A DNA stretch of 64,000 nucleotides from Microbulbifer harenosus (GCF_005771435.1 NZ_VANI01000004.1:372001-436000); one strand, 5' to 3'; shown: positions 16,966 through 27,204, counted from the stretch's first letter. Translations and numbers: made by a program. The notes: generated by a model from the letters alone, not told the origin.

Positions 16966-18195
16966 ATGACTGAACGCTGTGATCTGCTGATTACCAATGT
17001 CCACGCGGCCACCATGGACCCGTCCCTGCCGGGGGCCTACGGTGCGATTGAAGACGCTGCGGTGGCGGTGACCGGCAACAGAATTGTGTGGATAGGTCCG
17101 CGCCGCGAGCTGCCCGAGACTGCCGCCGACCAGATCGTCGACGGCGAGGGCCAGTGGCTGACCCCCGGGTTGATCGACTGCCACACCCACCTGGTCTACG
17201 GCGGCCACCGCGCCGGCGAGTTCGCGCGCCGCCTCGGTGGCGAAAGCTACGAAGACCTCGCCCGCGCCGGTGGTGGCATCCTCTCCACCGTGCGCTCCAC
17301 TCGCGCCGCCAGCGCCGCCGACCTCTACCGCAGTGCCGAGCCGCGCCTCAAAGCTCTCATCCGCGAAGGCGTCACCACCGTCGAAATCAAATCCGGCTAC
17401 GGCCTCGACCTCGACACCGAACTCAAACAGCTGCGTGTCGCCCGCCGCCTCGCCCAGCATCACCCGGTAAATGTGACCACCACCTGCCTCGCCGCCCACG
17501 CCCTGCCACCGGAGTACGACGGCCGCGCCGACGACTACATCGCGCTGGTGTGCGACGAAATCCTGCCCGCGGTGGCGAAAGAACAGCTGGCGGACGCGGT
17601 GGACATGTTCTGCGAAAACATCGCGTTCTCCGTCGAACAGTGCCAGCGCGTCATCGACGCCGCGCACAGGCTCGACCTGCCGGTAAAAGTCCACGCCGAG
17701 CAGCTCGCCAGTACCGGCGCCACCCGCATGGCGGCGCGCGCCAGCGCCCTGTCCGTGGACCACATCGAATACATCACCGATGAGGATGTCGCCGCCATGG
17801 CCGAGAGCGGCACCGCCGCAGTGCTGCTGCCCGGCGCCTTCTATACCCTGAAAGAAACCCGCGTGCCGCCGGTGGACAAGCTGCGCGCCGCCGGCGTGCC
17901 CATGGCTATTTCCACCGATCTGAACCCCGGCACCTGTCCTATTGCCTCCCTGCGGCTGATGATGAACATGAGCTGCAACCTGTTCGGCCTGACCCCGGCG
18001 GAAGCCCTCGCCGGCGTCACCCGCGCCGCCGCTCGCGCCCTCGGCATCTGCTGTTCCCGCGGCGTGCTGCGCGCCGGCCTGCGCGCCGACATGGTCTTGT
18101 GGCCGATGGAGAGCCCGGACCAGCTCGCCTATGAACTGGGCGCGCTACAACCTGCAGACGTATTTTTTGGGGGTCGCCATGTTACAGCTGGCTGA
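16966..18195 (+). CDS. hutI: Imidazolonepropionase
   Basis: This 409-residue amidohydrolase opens the imidazolone ring of 4-imidazolone-5-propanoate to give N-formimino-L-glutamate, the third step of histidine breakdown. Metal and substrate motifs are visible: [10 protein letters not shown] near residue 68, [27 protein letters not shown] and STDLNPGT. Length is standard. It is transcribed away from hutC and overlaps hutG by 17 bases, so hutI-hutG form an operon. GC at third positions is very high. Confidence 0.97.
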   Translation: MTERCDLLITNVHAATMDPSLPGAYGAIEDAAVAVTGNRIVWIGPRRELPETAADQIVDGEGQWLTPGLIDCHTHLVYGGHRAGEFARRLGGESYEDLARAGGGILSTVRSTRAASAADLYRSAEPRLKALIREGVTTVEIKSGYGLDLDTELKQLRVARRLAQHHPVNVTTTCLAAHALPPEYDGRADDYIALVCDEILPAVAKEQLADAVDMFCENIAFSVEQCQRVIDAAHRLDLPVKVHAEQLASTGATRMAARASALSVDHIEYITDEDVAAMAESGTAAVLLPGAFYTLKETRVPPVDKLRAAGVPMAISTDLNPGTCPIASLRLMMNMSCNLFGLTPAEALAGVTRAAARALGICCSRGVLRAGLRADMVLWPMESPDQLAYELGALQPADVFFGGRHVTAG

Positions 18196-19132
18196 TATGC
18201 GCTTATGGAGCGGTCGGATCGACAGGGAGGACGGCAAGGCCGGCCGCCGCTGGCACCAGGACATCGTGCCGCTGCACCTCGACAGCCCGCCCGGTTTTGC
18301 CATCCTCGGCTTCGCCAGTGACGAAGGGGTGCGCCGCAACAAGGGGCGTATCGGCGCGGCCAAGGGCCCGCGCATCCTGCGGCTGGCGCTGGCGAACCTG
18401 CCGAAGACCTTCCGCGCGCCGCTCTACGACGCGGGCAATGTGCGGGTGGAGAAGGAGGACCTGGAGTCCGCCCAGGCCATGCTTGGCGCGCGTATTACCG
18501 AACTGATGGCCGCCGGCCATTTCCCCATGGTGCTCGGCGGTGGCCATGAGATTGCCTACGGCAGCTATCAGGGCATTGCGCGCTGGATGCGCGAGCAGCA
18601 CCGGGACAAGACCCTCGGCATCATCAACTTCGACGCCCATCTGGATATCCGTCTGCCGGCACCGAAAGGTTCCTCCGGCACGCCGTTTTACCAGATTGCC
18701 GAGCAGTGCGACCTGAACGGTCGCCCTTTTCACTACCTGTGCGTGGGTGCCGCCGCCACCGCCAACACACCCGCGCTCTACCAGCGCGCAGAAGAGCTGG
18801 GGGCACAGGTAATCTCCGATCGCGAGATCGTGCCCTGGCGCATCGAACTGGTACAGAAACAGATCGCCGACTTTATCGATCGGGTGGATTTCGTGTATCT
18901 CACCGTCGACCTGGACGTGTTCCCCGCGGCCATTATGCCGGCGGTGAGTGCGCCCGCCGGGCGCGGGGTGGCGTTTGAATTGTTCGAACCGCTGCTGGAT
19001 ACGGTGCTGGAATCGAAAAAGGTATGCCTGGCGGACATCGCCGAGTTCAACCCCTACTTCGATATCGAGGACCACGCCGCGCGCACCGCGGCGCGGGTGA
19101 TCTTCCAGATCGCCAACGGCATCAAGGGCTGA
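18179..19132 (+). CDS. hutG: Formimidoylglutamase
   Basis: This 317-residue member of the arginase/agmatinase (ureohydrolase) family hydrolyses N-formiminoglutamate to glutamate and formamide, completing the pathway without an HutF branch. Manganese-binding motifs are [18 protein letters not shown] and VDLDVFP. I start at ATG 18179, which overlaps hutI; ATG 18197 just after the hutI stop is an alternative. With it, all four catabolic enzymes and the repressor are in one locus. Confidence 0.92.
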   Translation: MLQLADMRLWSGRIDREDGKAGRRWHQDIVPLHLDSPPGFAILGFASDEGVRRNKGRIGAAKGPRILRLALANLPKTFRAPLYDAGNVRVEKEDLESAQAMLGARITELMAAGHFPMVLGGGHEIAYGSYQGIARWMREQHRDKTLGIINFDAHLDIRLPAPKGSSGTPFYQIAEQCDLNGRPFHYLCVGAAATANTPALYQRAEELGAQVISDREIVPWRIELVQKQIADFIDRVDFVYLTVDLDVFPAAIMPAVSAPAGRGVAFELFEPLLDTVLESKKVCLADIAEFNPYFDIEDHAARTAARVIFQIANGIKG

Positions 19133-19147
19133 CCGGCGGCCGCCCCC

Positions 19148-19738
19148 TCAGGGTGACTGCCGCTCCGGTGGCGCCGCTGCCGGCGGCTCTTCCGGGGGCA
19201 GCTGCCGCGGCGGACGGCGCATTTCCAGATACCGCTTGATATACGGCTTGTGGGTGTAGATCACATCGTCCGGCAGCCGGTGCAAGTCGAAGAAGCGATA
19301 ACCGTAGATTTCCCCGTCGCCAATGGCGATGTGCTGATCCTTCAGGCGTCCGCGAATGGCGATATTAATGATTCCGGAGCGCGGCACCTTGTTCACCTCC
19401 AGTACCTCGAACTCGTCGATCTTGATATTCAGTTCCTCGCGCAACTCGCGGCGCGCCGACTCCTCGAACGACTCATTGTGCTCCATCCAGCCCCCGGGCA
19501 GTGCCCACTTGTCCTGGTAAGTGTGGCGCACCAGCAGCAGCTGATTGTTGCGCTCGACGAAGTAGACCATCCCCACCACAAACTTGTCGGTGAGTGCGTA
19601 AGAGATATTCCAGCGTATTTTCGGCGGCAGCTTGCGATAGAGCTCGTATTTGAGCCCGGGAAATACCACAAAGGCGCTCGCCGTCAGCAGTCCCAGCGCC
19701 AGCAGTAGGAGAATGGCTTTTTTCACAAATGATCGCAT
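19148..19738 (-). CDS. Membrane-anchored NUDIX hydrolase
   Basis: This 196-residue protein has an N-terminal hydrophobic anchor (residues about 8-28) followed by a NUDIX domain with the box GGWMEHNESFEESARRELREEL. The box follows G-x5-E-x7-R-E-x2-E-E, but the residue after EE is Leu. Such enzymes hydrolyse nucleoside diphosphates linked to a variable group; the substrate is not predictable. The C-terminus is proline-rich. It converges on hutG with only 15 bases between the stops. Confidence 0.88.
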   Translation of the reverse strand: MRSFVKKAILLLLALGLLTASAFVVFPGLKYELYRKLPPKIRWNISYALTDKFVVGMVYFVERNNQLLLVRHTYQDKWALPGGWMEHNESFEESARRELREELNIKIDEFEVLEVNKVPRSGIINIAIRGRLKDQHIAIGDGEIYGYRFFDLHRLPDDVIYTHKPYIKRYLEMRRPPRQLPPEEPPAAAPPERQSP

Positions 19739-19934
19739 GGTCCCGGGACTGCTTCTTTCACCACAATGACTGTCAGAGTGTATCCGACCCGTGTCGGCGC
19801 TTTCGAGTTCGGTTGCGGGCCCGGAATTTGTTTCGGGCTATAGTGCACTAACTGCCCGCTGCATGGTCAGACCCCAATAATAACCCGCGGTTTCGCCGGC
19901 CCCGTTACGCGGCAGCCCGCCAAGGAATCACGTT

Positions 19935-21167
19935 ATGTCGTCAATTCGTTCCCGGATTCTGGCTGCCTGGCCTCCTCTCACCGGTCTGCTCATGGCGGGG
20001 GTGGTAGGCCTCGCCTCCGCGCAGGCAGCGGAAGACGGTCCGGCTGCTGCCGCCACTGAGCCCGCGCGGCTCGAATCCGTGGTCATCGCCGCGATTGAGC
20101 CGCTGGTGGAAAAATACCAGATACCGGGGATGGCGCTCGCCCTAACTATTGACGGTGAACCCTTTTTTTTCAACGTCGGTGACACTGCCCTCGAAGGCGG
20201 GGTGCCGGTCACCGAGCGCACCCTGTTTGAAATCGGCTCGGTGAGTAAAACCTTTACCGCCACCCTGGCCGCCTACGCGGCGGTGAAAGGTTCGCTGGAT
20301 CTCGGCGAGCCCGTGAGTACTTATCTGCCACCGCTGCGTGGCAGCGCCATGGATTCCGTCTCTGTACTCAACCTCGCCACCCACACCGCCGGGCATTTCC
20401 CGCTACAGGTGCCGGCGGAAGTGCGCAGCGACCAGCAACTGCTGGACTATTTTCGCGCCTGGCAACCACAGTACACACCCGGCAGCAAACGCACCTACTC
20501 CAACCCCGGCAGCGGCCTGTTGGGGTTGGTCGCGGCGCGCAGTCTGAACCAGCCGTTCGCCCGCGCGATGGAGGAGCACATCTTCCGCGGCCTGGGGTTG
20601 TCCGAGACCTATATCGACGTGCCGCAGGAGAAAATGGCGGGCTATGCCGAGGGTCACAACAGTAGTCACCAGCCGGTGCGCCTGGATATGGGGCTATTGG
20701 GGAGGGAAGCCTACGGCGTGCGCTCAAGCGCCGCCGACCTGACCCGGTACCTGGCGGCGCAGATGCAGATGGTTAAAGTGGGGGCGGACCTGGGGCGAGC
20801 GTTGCAACAGACCCGTCACGGCTATTTCGAAACGGATTACTATGTGCAGGACATGGTGTGGGAACAGTACACACTACCTGTGGATCGGGGCCAGCTGCTG
20901 GCGGGAAATTCGCGGGCGATGATTGCCGGCGACCACCCGGTGCGCGGGATTGTGCCCGCGCTGCAACCGCAGAACAATGTTCTGATCAACAAGACCGGCT
21001 CTACCGGCGGCTTCTCTACCTATGTGGCGTTCATTCCGGAAAAACGCTTCGGTTTCGTGCTGCTTGCCAACAAGTATTTTCCCAACGAAGAGCGGGTAGC
21101 GGTGTTGTATGAAATTCTGGAGTCCTTGATCCCCCAGGCCACTGCGGCAACCACAGAAAAGGAGTGA
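19935..21167 (+). CDS. Class C beta-lactamase-like serine hydrolase
   Basis: This 410-residue exported protein has an N-terminal hydrophobic signal and the three serine penicillin-recognition motifs: S102-V-S-K105 (GSVSKTFT), Y188-S-N190 and KTGSTGG near residue 354. Motifs and length fit AmpC-type class C beta-lactamases, which hydrolyse cephalosporins in the periplasm. Without alignment I cannot separate a true AmpC from a related esterase or peptidase of the same fold. No ampR-like regulator is adjacent. A small lipoprotein gene follows four bases later. Confidence 0.85.
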   Translation: MSSIRSRILAAWPPLTGLLMAGVVGLASAQAAEDGPAAAATEPARLESVVIAAIEPLVEKYQIPGMALALTIDGEPFFFNVGDTALEGGVPVTERTLFEIGSVSKTFTATLAAYAAVKGSLDLGEPVSTYLPPLRGSAMDSVSVLNLATHTAGHFPLQVPAEVRSDQQLLDYFRAWQPQYTPGSKRTYSNPGSGLLGLVAARSLNQPFARAMEEHIFRGLGLSETYIDVPQEKMAGYAEGHNSSHQPVRLDMGLLGREAYGVRSSAADLTRYLAAQMQMVKVGADLGRALQQTRHGYFETDYYVQDMVWEQYTLPVDRGQLLAGNSRAMIAGDHPVRGIVPALQPQNNVLINKTGSTGGFSTYVAFIPEKRFGFVLLANKYFPNEERVAVLYEILESLIPQATAATTEKE

Positions 21168-21171
21168 CCCT

Positions 21172-21384
21172 GTGAAACCAACCTATGTCCTGATGGCAAT
21201 CGCGGCCACGGCGCTAGCCGCGTGCAGCAACCAGCAGCTATACGATGGCATCCAACAGAATCGCATACAGCACTGCGAGCGGTACCCGGACAGCCAGTAT
21301 GCCGAGTGCGTGGCGCAATACCAGAAAGATTACCGGGAATACGAGCGCGAACGGCAAGAGCTGCTGAACGAAAGCGGAAACTGA
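21172..21384 (+). CDS. Small lipoprotein, 70 residues
   Basis: The N-terminus MKPTYVLMAIAATALAAC is a lipoprotein signal with lipobox LAAC. The mature part is short, polar and rich in Tyr, Glu, Gln and Arg, with two more Cys that could pair. It begins at GTG 21172 directly after the beta-lactamase-like gene (AAGGAG overlaps that stop) and is probably translationally coupled to it. Function unknown. Confidence 0.75.
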   Translation: MKPTYVLMAIAATALAACSNQQLYDGIQQNRIQHCERYPDSQYAECVAQYQKDYREYERERQELLNESGN

Positions 21385-21405
21385 CGGTGTAAGCAGGAAT
21401 ATTGC

Positions 21406-22164
21406 ATGCGCGACGCAGCCGCGAAGAAAATGTCGGTGAATGAACGCCCCTTTGTCGGCACGGTGCACTCCGAAACGGACGCGAGAACCGGCGTGCGCCA
21501 TGTGCGCTGTGAATTTGATTCTGCCGGCTACCAGGCGACGCTGTACGCGGAGCTGGGCATTGCCATGCCCGAGGCTATCGCGCGTTCGGTGCCCAAACGA
21601 CAGGCAGAGTTTCTCGCGGGGCGCTATGTCGCGCGGCTGGCTCTGCAGGACCTTGCGCCGGCGCGCTACCGGGATGTGCAGGTGGGGATTGGCGAGCAGC
21701 GCAATCCGCTGTGGCCGGACGGTGTGGTGGGCTCCATCTCCCATATGGACCGTGTGGCGGTATGCGCGGTGAATCACCGTGTGGACATGGATTATCTCGG
21801 TATCGATGTGGAGGCTCTCATCCCCGCCCGGGTCTGCCGCGAGATCGCCACAATAGTGGCAACTCGCCAGGAGCGGGAACTGCTCAGCAATCAGGGACTG
21901 TCCGAGCGGGTCGCGCTCACACTCATCTTTTCCGCCAAGGAGAGCCTGTTTAAAGCGCTGTATCCTTCGGTGCGGGATTATTTCGGTTTCGAAGTCGCCG
22001 AGGCCGTCGAACTGCGCCTTGAGGAGCAGACGCTGGTGTTGCGCCTTACCGAGCACTTCGCCGCGAAACACGGCCTGACGCGGGATTACGTCTGCCAGTT
22101 CACGCTGGGTGAGAAATGGATTCAGTCGGTCACCTGTGGCAAGTTTCCTGAACCTGTGTGTTAA
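21406..22164 (+). CDS. 4'-phosphopantetheinyl transferase, EntD type
   Basis: This 252-residue protein transfers the phosphopantetheine arm of CoA to a carrier protein serine. It has the EntD/Sfp markers: an early KRQAEFLAGRY, then GSISHMD, LGIDVE (Mg-binding D/E) and FSAKESLFKALYP. ATG 21406 follows AGGA; ATG 21430 is possible. No NRPS or PKS lies in the window, so its target (siderophore synthetase, polyketide synthase or another carrier) is elsewhere. A strong terminator-like hairpin lies 127 bases downstream. Confidence 0.92.
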   Translation: MRDAAAKKMSVNERPFVGTVHSETDARTGVRHVRCEFDSAGYQATLYAELGIAMPEAIARSVPKRQAEFLAGRYVARLALQDLAPARYRDVQVGIGEQRNPLWPDGVVGSISHMDRVAVCAVNHRVDMDYLGIDVEALIPARVCREIATIVATRQERELLSNQGLSERVALTLIFSAKESLFKALYPSVRDYFGFEVAEAVELRLEEQTLVLRLTEHFAAKHGLTRDYVCQFTLGEKWIQSVTCGKFPEPVC

Positions 22165-22290
22165 CGAGTTGTTGAATAGGATGTCGGTCTGCTTCCTGCA
22201 TGGTTGATCCCCCTGGGCTGTTTGCCGGATTTTTCTGACCGGCCGCAGCCCGCTCTTCCGGGCGTGGTGCTCCCCCCGTCCAGCCTATAT

Positions 22291-22344
22291 GATGGACCGC
22301 AGGCGGCCGCACAATGAGCAAGGCCGCCTGCGGTCCATCTTTTT
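22291..22344 (+). terminator. Long perfect hairpin with T tract, 23 bases before the next gene
   Basis: An 18-base perfect stem (22291-22308 with 22322-22339, beginning GATGGACCGCAGGCGGCC) has a 13-base loop and runs into TTTTT (22340-22344). It can end the PPTase transcript, but it also lies within the leader of the next gene, whose ATG is at 22367. Confidence 0.85.
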
Positions 22345-22366
22345 GTCTGTATGCAGTGAAAAAATA

Positions 22367-24415
22367 ATGAAGCAGATGTTGCTGCCGCGCCGCGTCGCGC
22401 GCGTCTTGTGGTCAATTGTCACCCTTCTGGTCATTTCCTCCGCCGAGGCGGAGCCGGTGAGCATGGCGGAATACCAGCTGGCGCCGCGCCCCGACTGGGT
22501 ACAGCCGCTGGCGCTGCCGGAGGGCGAGGGACGCGGCGAGGCACCGGCAGACGACGGTCTGCGCAATCTGCTGCTGGACAGCCAGATCAATCTCGCCGGC
22601 GACAAGAAAGAGCGCTTTTTCCGCTTCGTGATGCAGCCGCTGCGCCAGCAGGGCCTGCAGCAGATTTCCAGCATCAGCCTGGGCTTCTCCCCGGCCTATG
22701 AAGAACTGATCATTCACGATGTCAGCGTGGTGCGCGACGGTGTGCGCAGCGACCGACTGCAATCGGCGGACATCAAATTGTTCCAGCGCGAAGAGGAGCT
22801 CGACAAGGATCTGTACGCGGAGCGCTGGACCGCGATGCTGCTGCTGAAAGACCTGCGTATCGGCGATATCGTCGAGTACAGCTACACCGTGCGCGGCAGC
22901 AATCCGGTGCTGGGCGACCGCTTCTTCGGCCGTGAACTGCTGGCCTGGGGCGTGGCTATCGAACGGATATACATCGGTCTGCTGAGTCCTAAGGCACAAC
23001 CGCTGTATGTGCGCACCAGCGATGGCATCACCAGGGTCAAAAAACGCAGTGAAGGCGAACTGACCCGCTACTTTGTCGACATCCGCAACAGCGCGGCGCT
23101 GCGCCAGGAAGACGGCGTGCCCGAGTGGCTCTCCCCCTATCCCTATCTCGAATACACCCAGTACACCGACTGGCAACAGGTAAACGGCTGGGCGAATACT
23201 CTCTACGGCGCCGCCGCCGATCCGGTGCCGGCGGAGTTTGGCCGCTGGCTGCAGGAACTGCGCGGCAGCCCCGCGCACAAGGCCGCGGCTGCAACCCAGT
23301 GGATTCAGGAGCACATCCGCTATTTCGGCATCGAACACGGAGTGAATTCCCACCTGCCGTCATCGCCGCTGGAAACCTACGACCGGCGCTTCGGTGACTG
23401 CAAGGACAAAACCGTGCTGCTGATCGCGGCACTGCGCCACCTCGGCATTGAGGCGCACCCGGCGCTGGTGTCTTCGGTGGAAAACCTGGACCTGGATGCG
23501 CGCTTGCCGTCCCCGGGTCAGTTTGACCATGTGATTACCACGTTTGAACTCGACGGCAAGCGCTACTGGGTAGACCCCACCGCTACCAGCCAGAGCGGTG
23601 CGTTGCAGGCCATGTCGCTGCCGGATTTCAACTGGGCGCTGGTGGTCGACGGCGAGGGCGAAAGCCTCACCAGAATCGAGCCGGTGGCGGCGGAGCAGCT
23701 GAGCGCGCGCATTTCCGTGGAGGAAACCCTGACCCTGGATCACAACCGCCAGTCGGCGGTGTTCGAAGTAATCAGCCACTATGTGGGCTGGAGTGCGGAA
23801 GACATGCGCGCTTACGCCGGCTACCGCGATGTGGACACCGTCACCAATGATTTCCTGCAGTTTTACGCGCGCTATTTTCCCGCCATCGAAAAGCTCGAAC
23901 CGGTGGAAATCACGGAAGTCGAAGGGCGCAACGAGCTGCGTGTGCGGGAAAAATATCGGCTGCGCAATCTCGGCGAGAACAGCGGCGGCCAGAACCTGCT
24001 GAAGCTCGCTGCCGCCAGCGTGGTGGCGAATATTTCTCTGCCAAAGGCGCGCCAGCGCGAATACCCATTTCGCTTGCCGGGGCAACTGCAGGTGGATGAG
24101 CGCTTCACCGTGATCGCCAAAAACAGCGGCGATCTGCGCTGGCTGAATGGACAGAATGCCGAGACCATCAATAATCCCTGGTTCGAATTCTCCCGCGATG
24201 TGGAGAAGTCGCCGAAACAGGTGACGGTGAATTACCGCTATCAGTCACTGGACAAATCCGTTGCGCCGGAGCGCTTCGGCGAATACCTGCAGGCCATCGA
24301 CCGGCTCGACCCCAGCCTGACCTATTCCATATGGCTGGCACCCGTATCGGTGACACCGAACGAGCGGCGCGACCGCGCGCGCAACCTGGCGCGGGAGCTG
24401 CTCGAGCGCAAATAG
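22367..24415 (+). CDS. Exported DUF3857/transglutaminase-like protein
   Basis: This 682-residue protein has a signal peptide ending near SSAEAEP, a DUF3857 domain over the first half and a transglutaminase-like domain in the middle. The Cys-His-Asp set is visible as FGDCKDKTVLL, QFDHVITT and YWVDPTAT. Such proteins are periplasmic and are thought to act as peptidases or crosslinking enzymes; substrate unknown. I start at ATG 22367, since an upstream in-frame ATG at 22289 would translate through the terminator hairpin and abolish the signal peptide. A Sel1 lipoprotein gene follows 29 bases later. Confidence 0.85.
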   Translation: MKQMLLPRRVARVLWSIVTLLVISSAEAEPVSMAEYQLAPRPDWVQPLALPEGEGRGEAPADDGLRNLLLDSQINLAGDKKERFFRFVMQPLRQQGLQQISSISLGFSPAYEELIIHDVSVVRDGVRSDRLQSADIKLFQREEELDKDLYAERWTAMLLLKDLRIGDIVEYSYTVRGSNPVLGDRFFGRELLAWGVAIERIYIGLLSPKAQPLYVRTSDGITRVKKRSEGELTRYFVDIRNSAALRQEDGVPEWLSPYPYLEYTQYTDWQQVNGWANTLYGAAADPVPAEFGRWLQELRGSPAHKAAAATQWIQEHIRYFGIEHGVNSHLPSSPLETYDRRFGDCKDKTVLLIAALRHLGIEAHPALVSSVENLDLDARLPSPGQFDHVITTFELDGKRYWVDPTATSQSGALQAMSLPDFNWALVVDGEGESLTRIEPVAAEQLSARISVEETLTLDHNRQSAVFEVISHYVGWSAEDMRAYAGYRDVDTVTNDFLQFYARYFPAIEKLEPVEITEVEGRNELRVREKYRLRNLGENSGGQNLLKLAAASVVANISLPKARQREYPFRLPGQLQVDERFTVIAKNSGDLRWLNGQNAETINNPWFEFSRDVEKSPKQVTVNYRYQSLDKSVAPERFGEYLQAIDRLDPSLTYSIWLAPVSVTPNERRDRARNLARELLERK

Positions 24416-24444
24416 CGATGCGAGAAAATCAGACAGGAAAAATT

Positions 24445-26235
24445 ATGGCCAATTTCAAAAGACACTGGCTGTGGGCGGGGTTGGCTGCGTTGCTGAGTGG
24501 CTGCGCGGCGCCCGGGGCTGTGGACTCCGGCACACCGCTAACGTCAACGCGCGAGTCGCTGCCCGCTGCGGCACCGGCCGATACCAGCGCCTTTTCACCG
24601 GAAATGTATCGCGAGGCCAACGCAAGGTTGGACGAGCTTGCGCAGAGAATACGACGCGATCCCGACGCGGTGCCCTTCGCGGAATTCTGGTCCGCATATC
24701 TCCAGAGTTCGTACCTGCTGACCGCGGTGGACGATCGCGAGTCCTTCCAGGCGGAAATGGACCGGCTGGCCGCCGATGAAAACAACGATTGCTCCGCGAT
24801 GGACTGGGAGCTGTGGAGCGCGCGGAGTTTCCTTGAGCTTGAACCGCACCTGGCGGCGCAGGAGTGTTATCAGTATCTCGGTGAGACCGAGCTTGCCCGC
24901 CAGCACGAGAACGCGGTGCAGTATATTTTGCGCGGCGTGCTTGGCAGTGGCGACGGTCAGAGCATAGACACCGCCTATGAAATCGCGCTGCTGGACCACG
25001 CGGGTGAAATCCTGCATCTCGCCGGCTATCAGGTGCGCGACAGTGTGTTGCAGCCGGTGGTGGGCGGTATCGGACTGGTGTACGTGGTGACCGCGGAAGA
25101 TCCGGACACTGGTGTACAGCGGGAAGTATTCTTCGAAAACGAGCGCGCGATTAATGTCCTGCTCGGCGCAACTTATCCCTTTGCTGGTGTCGGTGGCAAT
25201 TACGTCGAGCAGATCGTGCGTCCGCTGGCCGAGAGCGCTACCCCCTCGGCACAGATCGGGCTCGGGCGGCTGCTGGAAGACAGCGGTGAGGCGGAGCTGG
25301 CGGCACAGCAGTTTTTAAATGCCACTGGCGCCGGCAGCGAGACGGCAGAGTTTCGCCTCGGGATACTCGCGCTGACCGGTAAGCTGGCCTCGCTGTCGCA
25401 GGCGGAGGGCGTCGATTTCCTGATGTCCGCCGCGCAGAAAGGCAGCGCGAATGCCATGGTCGGGCTTGCATTTACCTATCGCCAGGGCCTCGGCGTTGAA
25501 CCGAATGAGGAACTGTTTGAGCAGTTCATGGCGGCGGCGGACCAGCGCCTGGAGCCCGGGCGGGCGTGGATGCTGCTCTCTACGTACTTTTTTTCCGAGC
25601 GCTGGGATGCCTCACTGCACCAGGGCATTCCGTATGTGCGCCGGGCGGCCGAAGAGGGATTCCTCCCCGCGCAACTGCTGATATTGCAATCTGAACTGAA
25701 GCAGGGATGGCAGGACGCGGATCTGGAAGCCCTGTTGCCGCGTCTGCAGCCGATCGCCGAAGCGGGGGACACCGGTGCCCGCGTCGCCTACGCGCGCCGG
25801 GTGCTGACCGCATCTTCACCGCAGTCCGCGGCGCGCATCGCGCTTGCCAATACTTTTTTGGACGCCGCGCTGGCGGTGCACTCGGATGCCGCCTACGCTC
25901 TGCAGGGTGATCTCAGATGGGGGGAGCGCGATTTCCCGGGCGCTGAGAAAGCCTACTGGCAGGCCATGTCGGATAGCGCCGGCCAGTTAGGGATGGCGAA
26001 GCTGCACCAGCAGCAGCGCCTGCCCGGTGCCGACCCGGAGCTTGCGGTTCTCTGGTACATGATGTGCGCCACCGCCGGAGACAGTGAGTGTCTCTACCAG
26101 ATGGGCAAGCTATTCCTGAGTGGCGAGGGCGTGGATCCCAACCCTGAGCTGGCGCGCACAGCGTTTAGTGAAGCGGCACAGAAAGGGCACCGGCAGGCAT
26201 TGCTGGAGTTGGAAAAGGGAAGTTTGCGGCAATAA
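24445..26235 (+). CDS. Sel1/TPR-like repeat lipoprotein
   Basis: This 596-residue protein has a lipoprotein signal (lipobox LLSGC) and a body of helical repeats with Sel1 signatures such as AQIGLGRLLEDSGEAE, ANAMVGLAFTYRQGLGVE and CLYQMGKLFLSGEGVDPN. The layout is like AlgK and related outer-membrane scaffolds, but no polysaccharide genes are near. It probably assembles an envelope complex and is likely co-transcribed with the transglutaminase-like gene 29 bases upstream. Confidence 0.8.
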   Translation: MANFKRHWLWAGLAALLSGCAAPGAVDSGTPLTSTRESLPAAAPADTSAFSPEMYREANARLDELAQRIRRDPDAVPFAEFWSAYLQSSYLLTAVDDRESFQAEMDRLAADENNDCSAMDWELWSARSFLELEPHLAAQECYQYLGETELARQHENAVQYILRGVLGSGDGQSIDTAYEIALLDHAGEILHLAGYQVRDSVLQPVVGGIGLVYVVTAEDPDTGVQREVFFENERAINVLLGATYPFAGVGGNYVEQIVRPLAESATPSAQIGLGRLLEDSGEAELAAQQFLNATGAGSETAEFRLGILALTGKLASLSQAEGVDFLMSAAQKGSANAMVGLAFTYRQGLGVEPNEELFEQFMAAADQRLEPGRAWMLLSTYFFSERWDASLHQGIPYVRRAAEEGFLPAQLLILQSELKQGWQDADLEALLPRLQPIAEAGDTGARVAYARRVLTASSPQSAARIALANTFLDAALAVHSDAAYALQGDLRWGERDFPGAEKAYWQAMSDSAGQLGMAKLHQQQRLPGADPELAVLWYMMCATAGDSECLYQMGKLFLSGEGVDPNPELARTAFSEAAQKGHRQALLELEKGSLRQ

Positions 26236-26363
26236 GCATTTGTGGGTCTTCAGGCAGCCGTCTGAACCATGACGGCCGCGCTCAGCGGGGTAAGCTGCAC
26301 CTCGGCGGCGTTTTATTGCACGTTTGACCAATAAATGACCTTTGTATAGGGTTGCGCCTTTAT

Positions 26364-26375
26364 GTACTGAAGTAC
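26364..26375. promoter_or_regulatory. Palindrome upstream of the TetR gene
   Basis: GTACT-GA-AGTAC is a perfect short inverted repeat 35 bases before the TetR start, at the place expected for an autoregulatory operator. Confidence 0.45.
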
Positions 26376-26410
26376 AAGGTTTCCCAGAATTTTCGCCCGA
26401 GGCGTGATCC

Positions 26411-27100
26411 ATGGTTTCCAGTAGTGGAACTCAGCACAAGACTTCAGCCAGTGGTGGCCGCCAGTCGGCCGTCAACAAGAAGGCAGAGAAGCGGGAAATC
26501 GCCAAGCGCAAGATCCTCAACGCCACTCTGAACCTGATCGCGGACGAAGGTCTCTCGTCTCTGTCGCACCGCAACATCGCCAAAGCCGCCGGCGTGCAGC
26601 TGGCGATGACCACCTATTATTTTCAGACATTCGACAATCTGCTGTTGTCGGCTTTTCATCTGTTTCTCGAGAATCTGCAGCCGGTGCTGGCGGAGCTCGG
26701 TGAGAATCAGAAGACGCTGATGCGGGAATGTGTAAACAGGGATGGGGTGCTGGTAGAAAAGGAAGCCTACATCACTGGCATCGGCGATCTGTTTGACGCG
26801 TATTTTGACAGCGCGCTGGAGTCGCGGCGGCGGCAGCTGACCATTGAGAGCCAGTTCATGTTTGCGCAGTTCCTGCCAGACGTCCTCGCACGCGAAGTTC
26901 AGCAGTACACCGCCACCCTGAAAAAAGTCGCGGAACAGTTTTGCGCTCCTCTGTCGAACCACCACCTGAAGACCGATGGCGCCCTGCTGCTGGCGGTAGT
27001 TCAGTATCTCGAGTTCAGCGCCGTCGGCAGCGCCCCCTCTGACCGTCGCGAGGGCCGCGAGATGGTCGAGCGCTTGTTGCGCGGCTTCCTGCGGTCGTAA
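26411..27100 (+). CDS. TetR-family regulator
   Basis: This 229-residue protein has a TetR N-terminal helix-turn-helix (KRKILNATLNLIADEGLSSLSHRNIAKAAGVQLAMTTYYF) after a basic 30-residue tail, and a variable helical C-terminal ligand domain. It precedes an alcohol dehydrogenase and a thioesterase in the same direction, so it probably controls them and itself. Ligand unknown. Confidence 0.9.
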   Translation: MVSSSGTQHKTSASGGRQSAVNKKAEKREIAKRKILNATLNLIADEGLSSLSHRNIAKAAGVQLAMTTYYFQTFDNLLLSAFHLFLENLQPVLAELGENQKTLMRECVNRDGVLVEKEAYITGIGDLFDAYFDSALESRRRQLTIESQFMFAQFLPDVLAREVQQYTATLKKVAEQFCAPLSNHHLKTDGALLLAVVQYLEFSAVGSAPSDRREGREMVERLLRGFLRS

Positions 27101-27204
27101 CCGGCAGAGGGCTGAGTCCGCGGCCGGCAGCACCGGAAATCTGAGGTAATGGCCAAGGCCCGGTCGCGGTCGTTCAATGGTTTCCTGAACCTGACGGGGG
27201 ACCT

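Noticed and set aside
26257-26276. GCCGTC/GACGGC hairpin as terminator after the Sel1 lipoprotein gene
   Set aside because: Six-base stem with no T tract; too weak to call.
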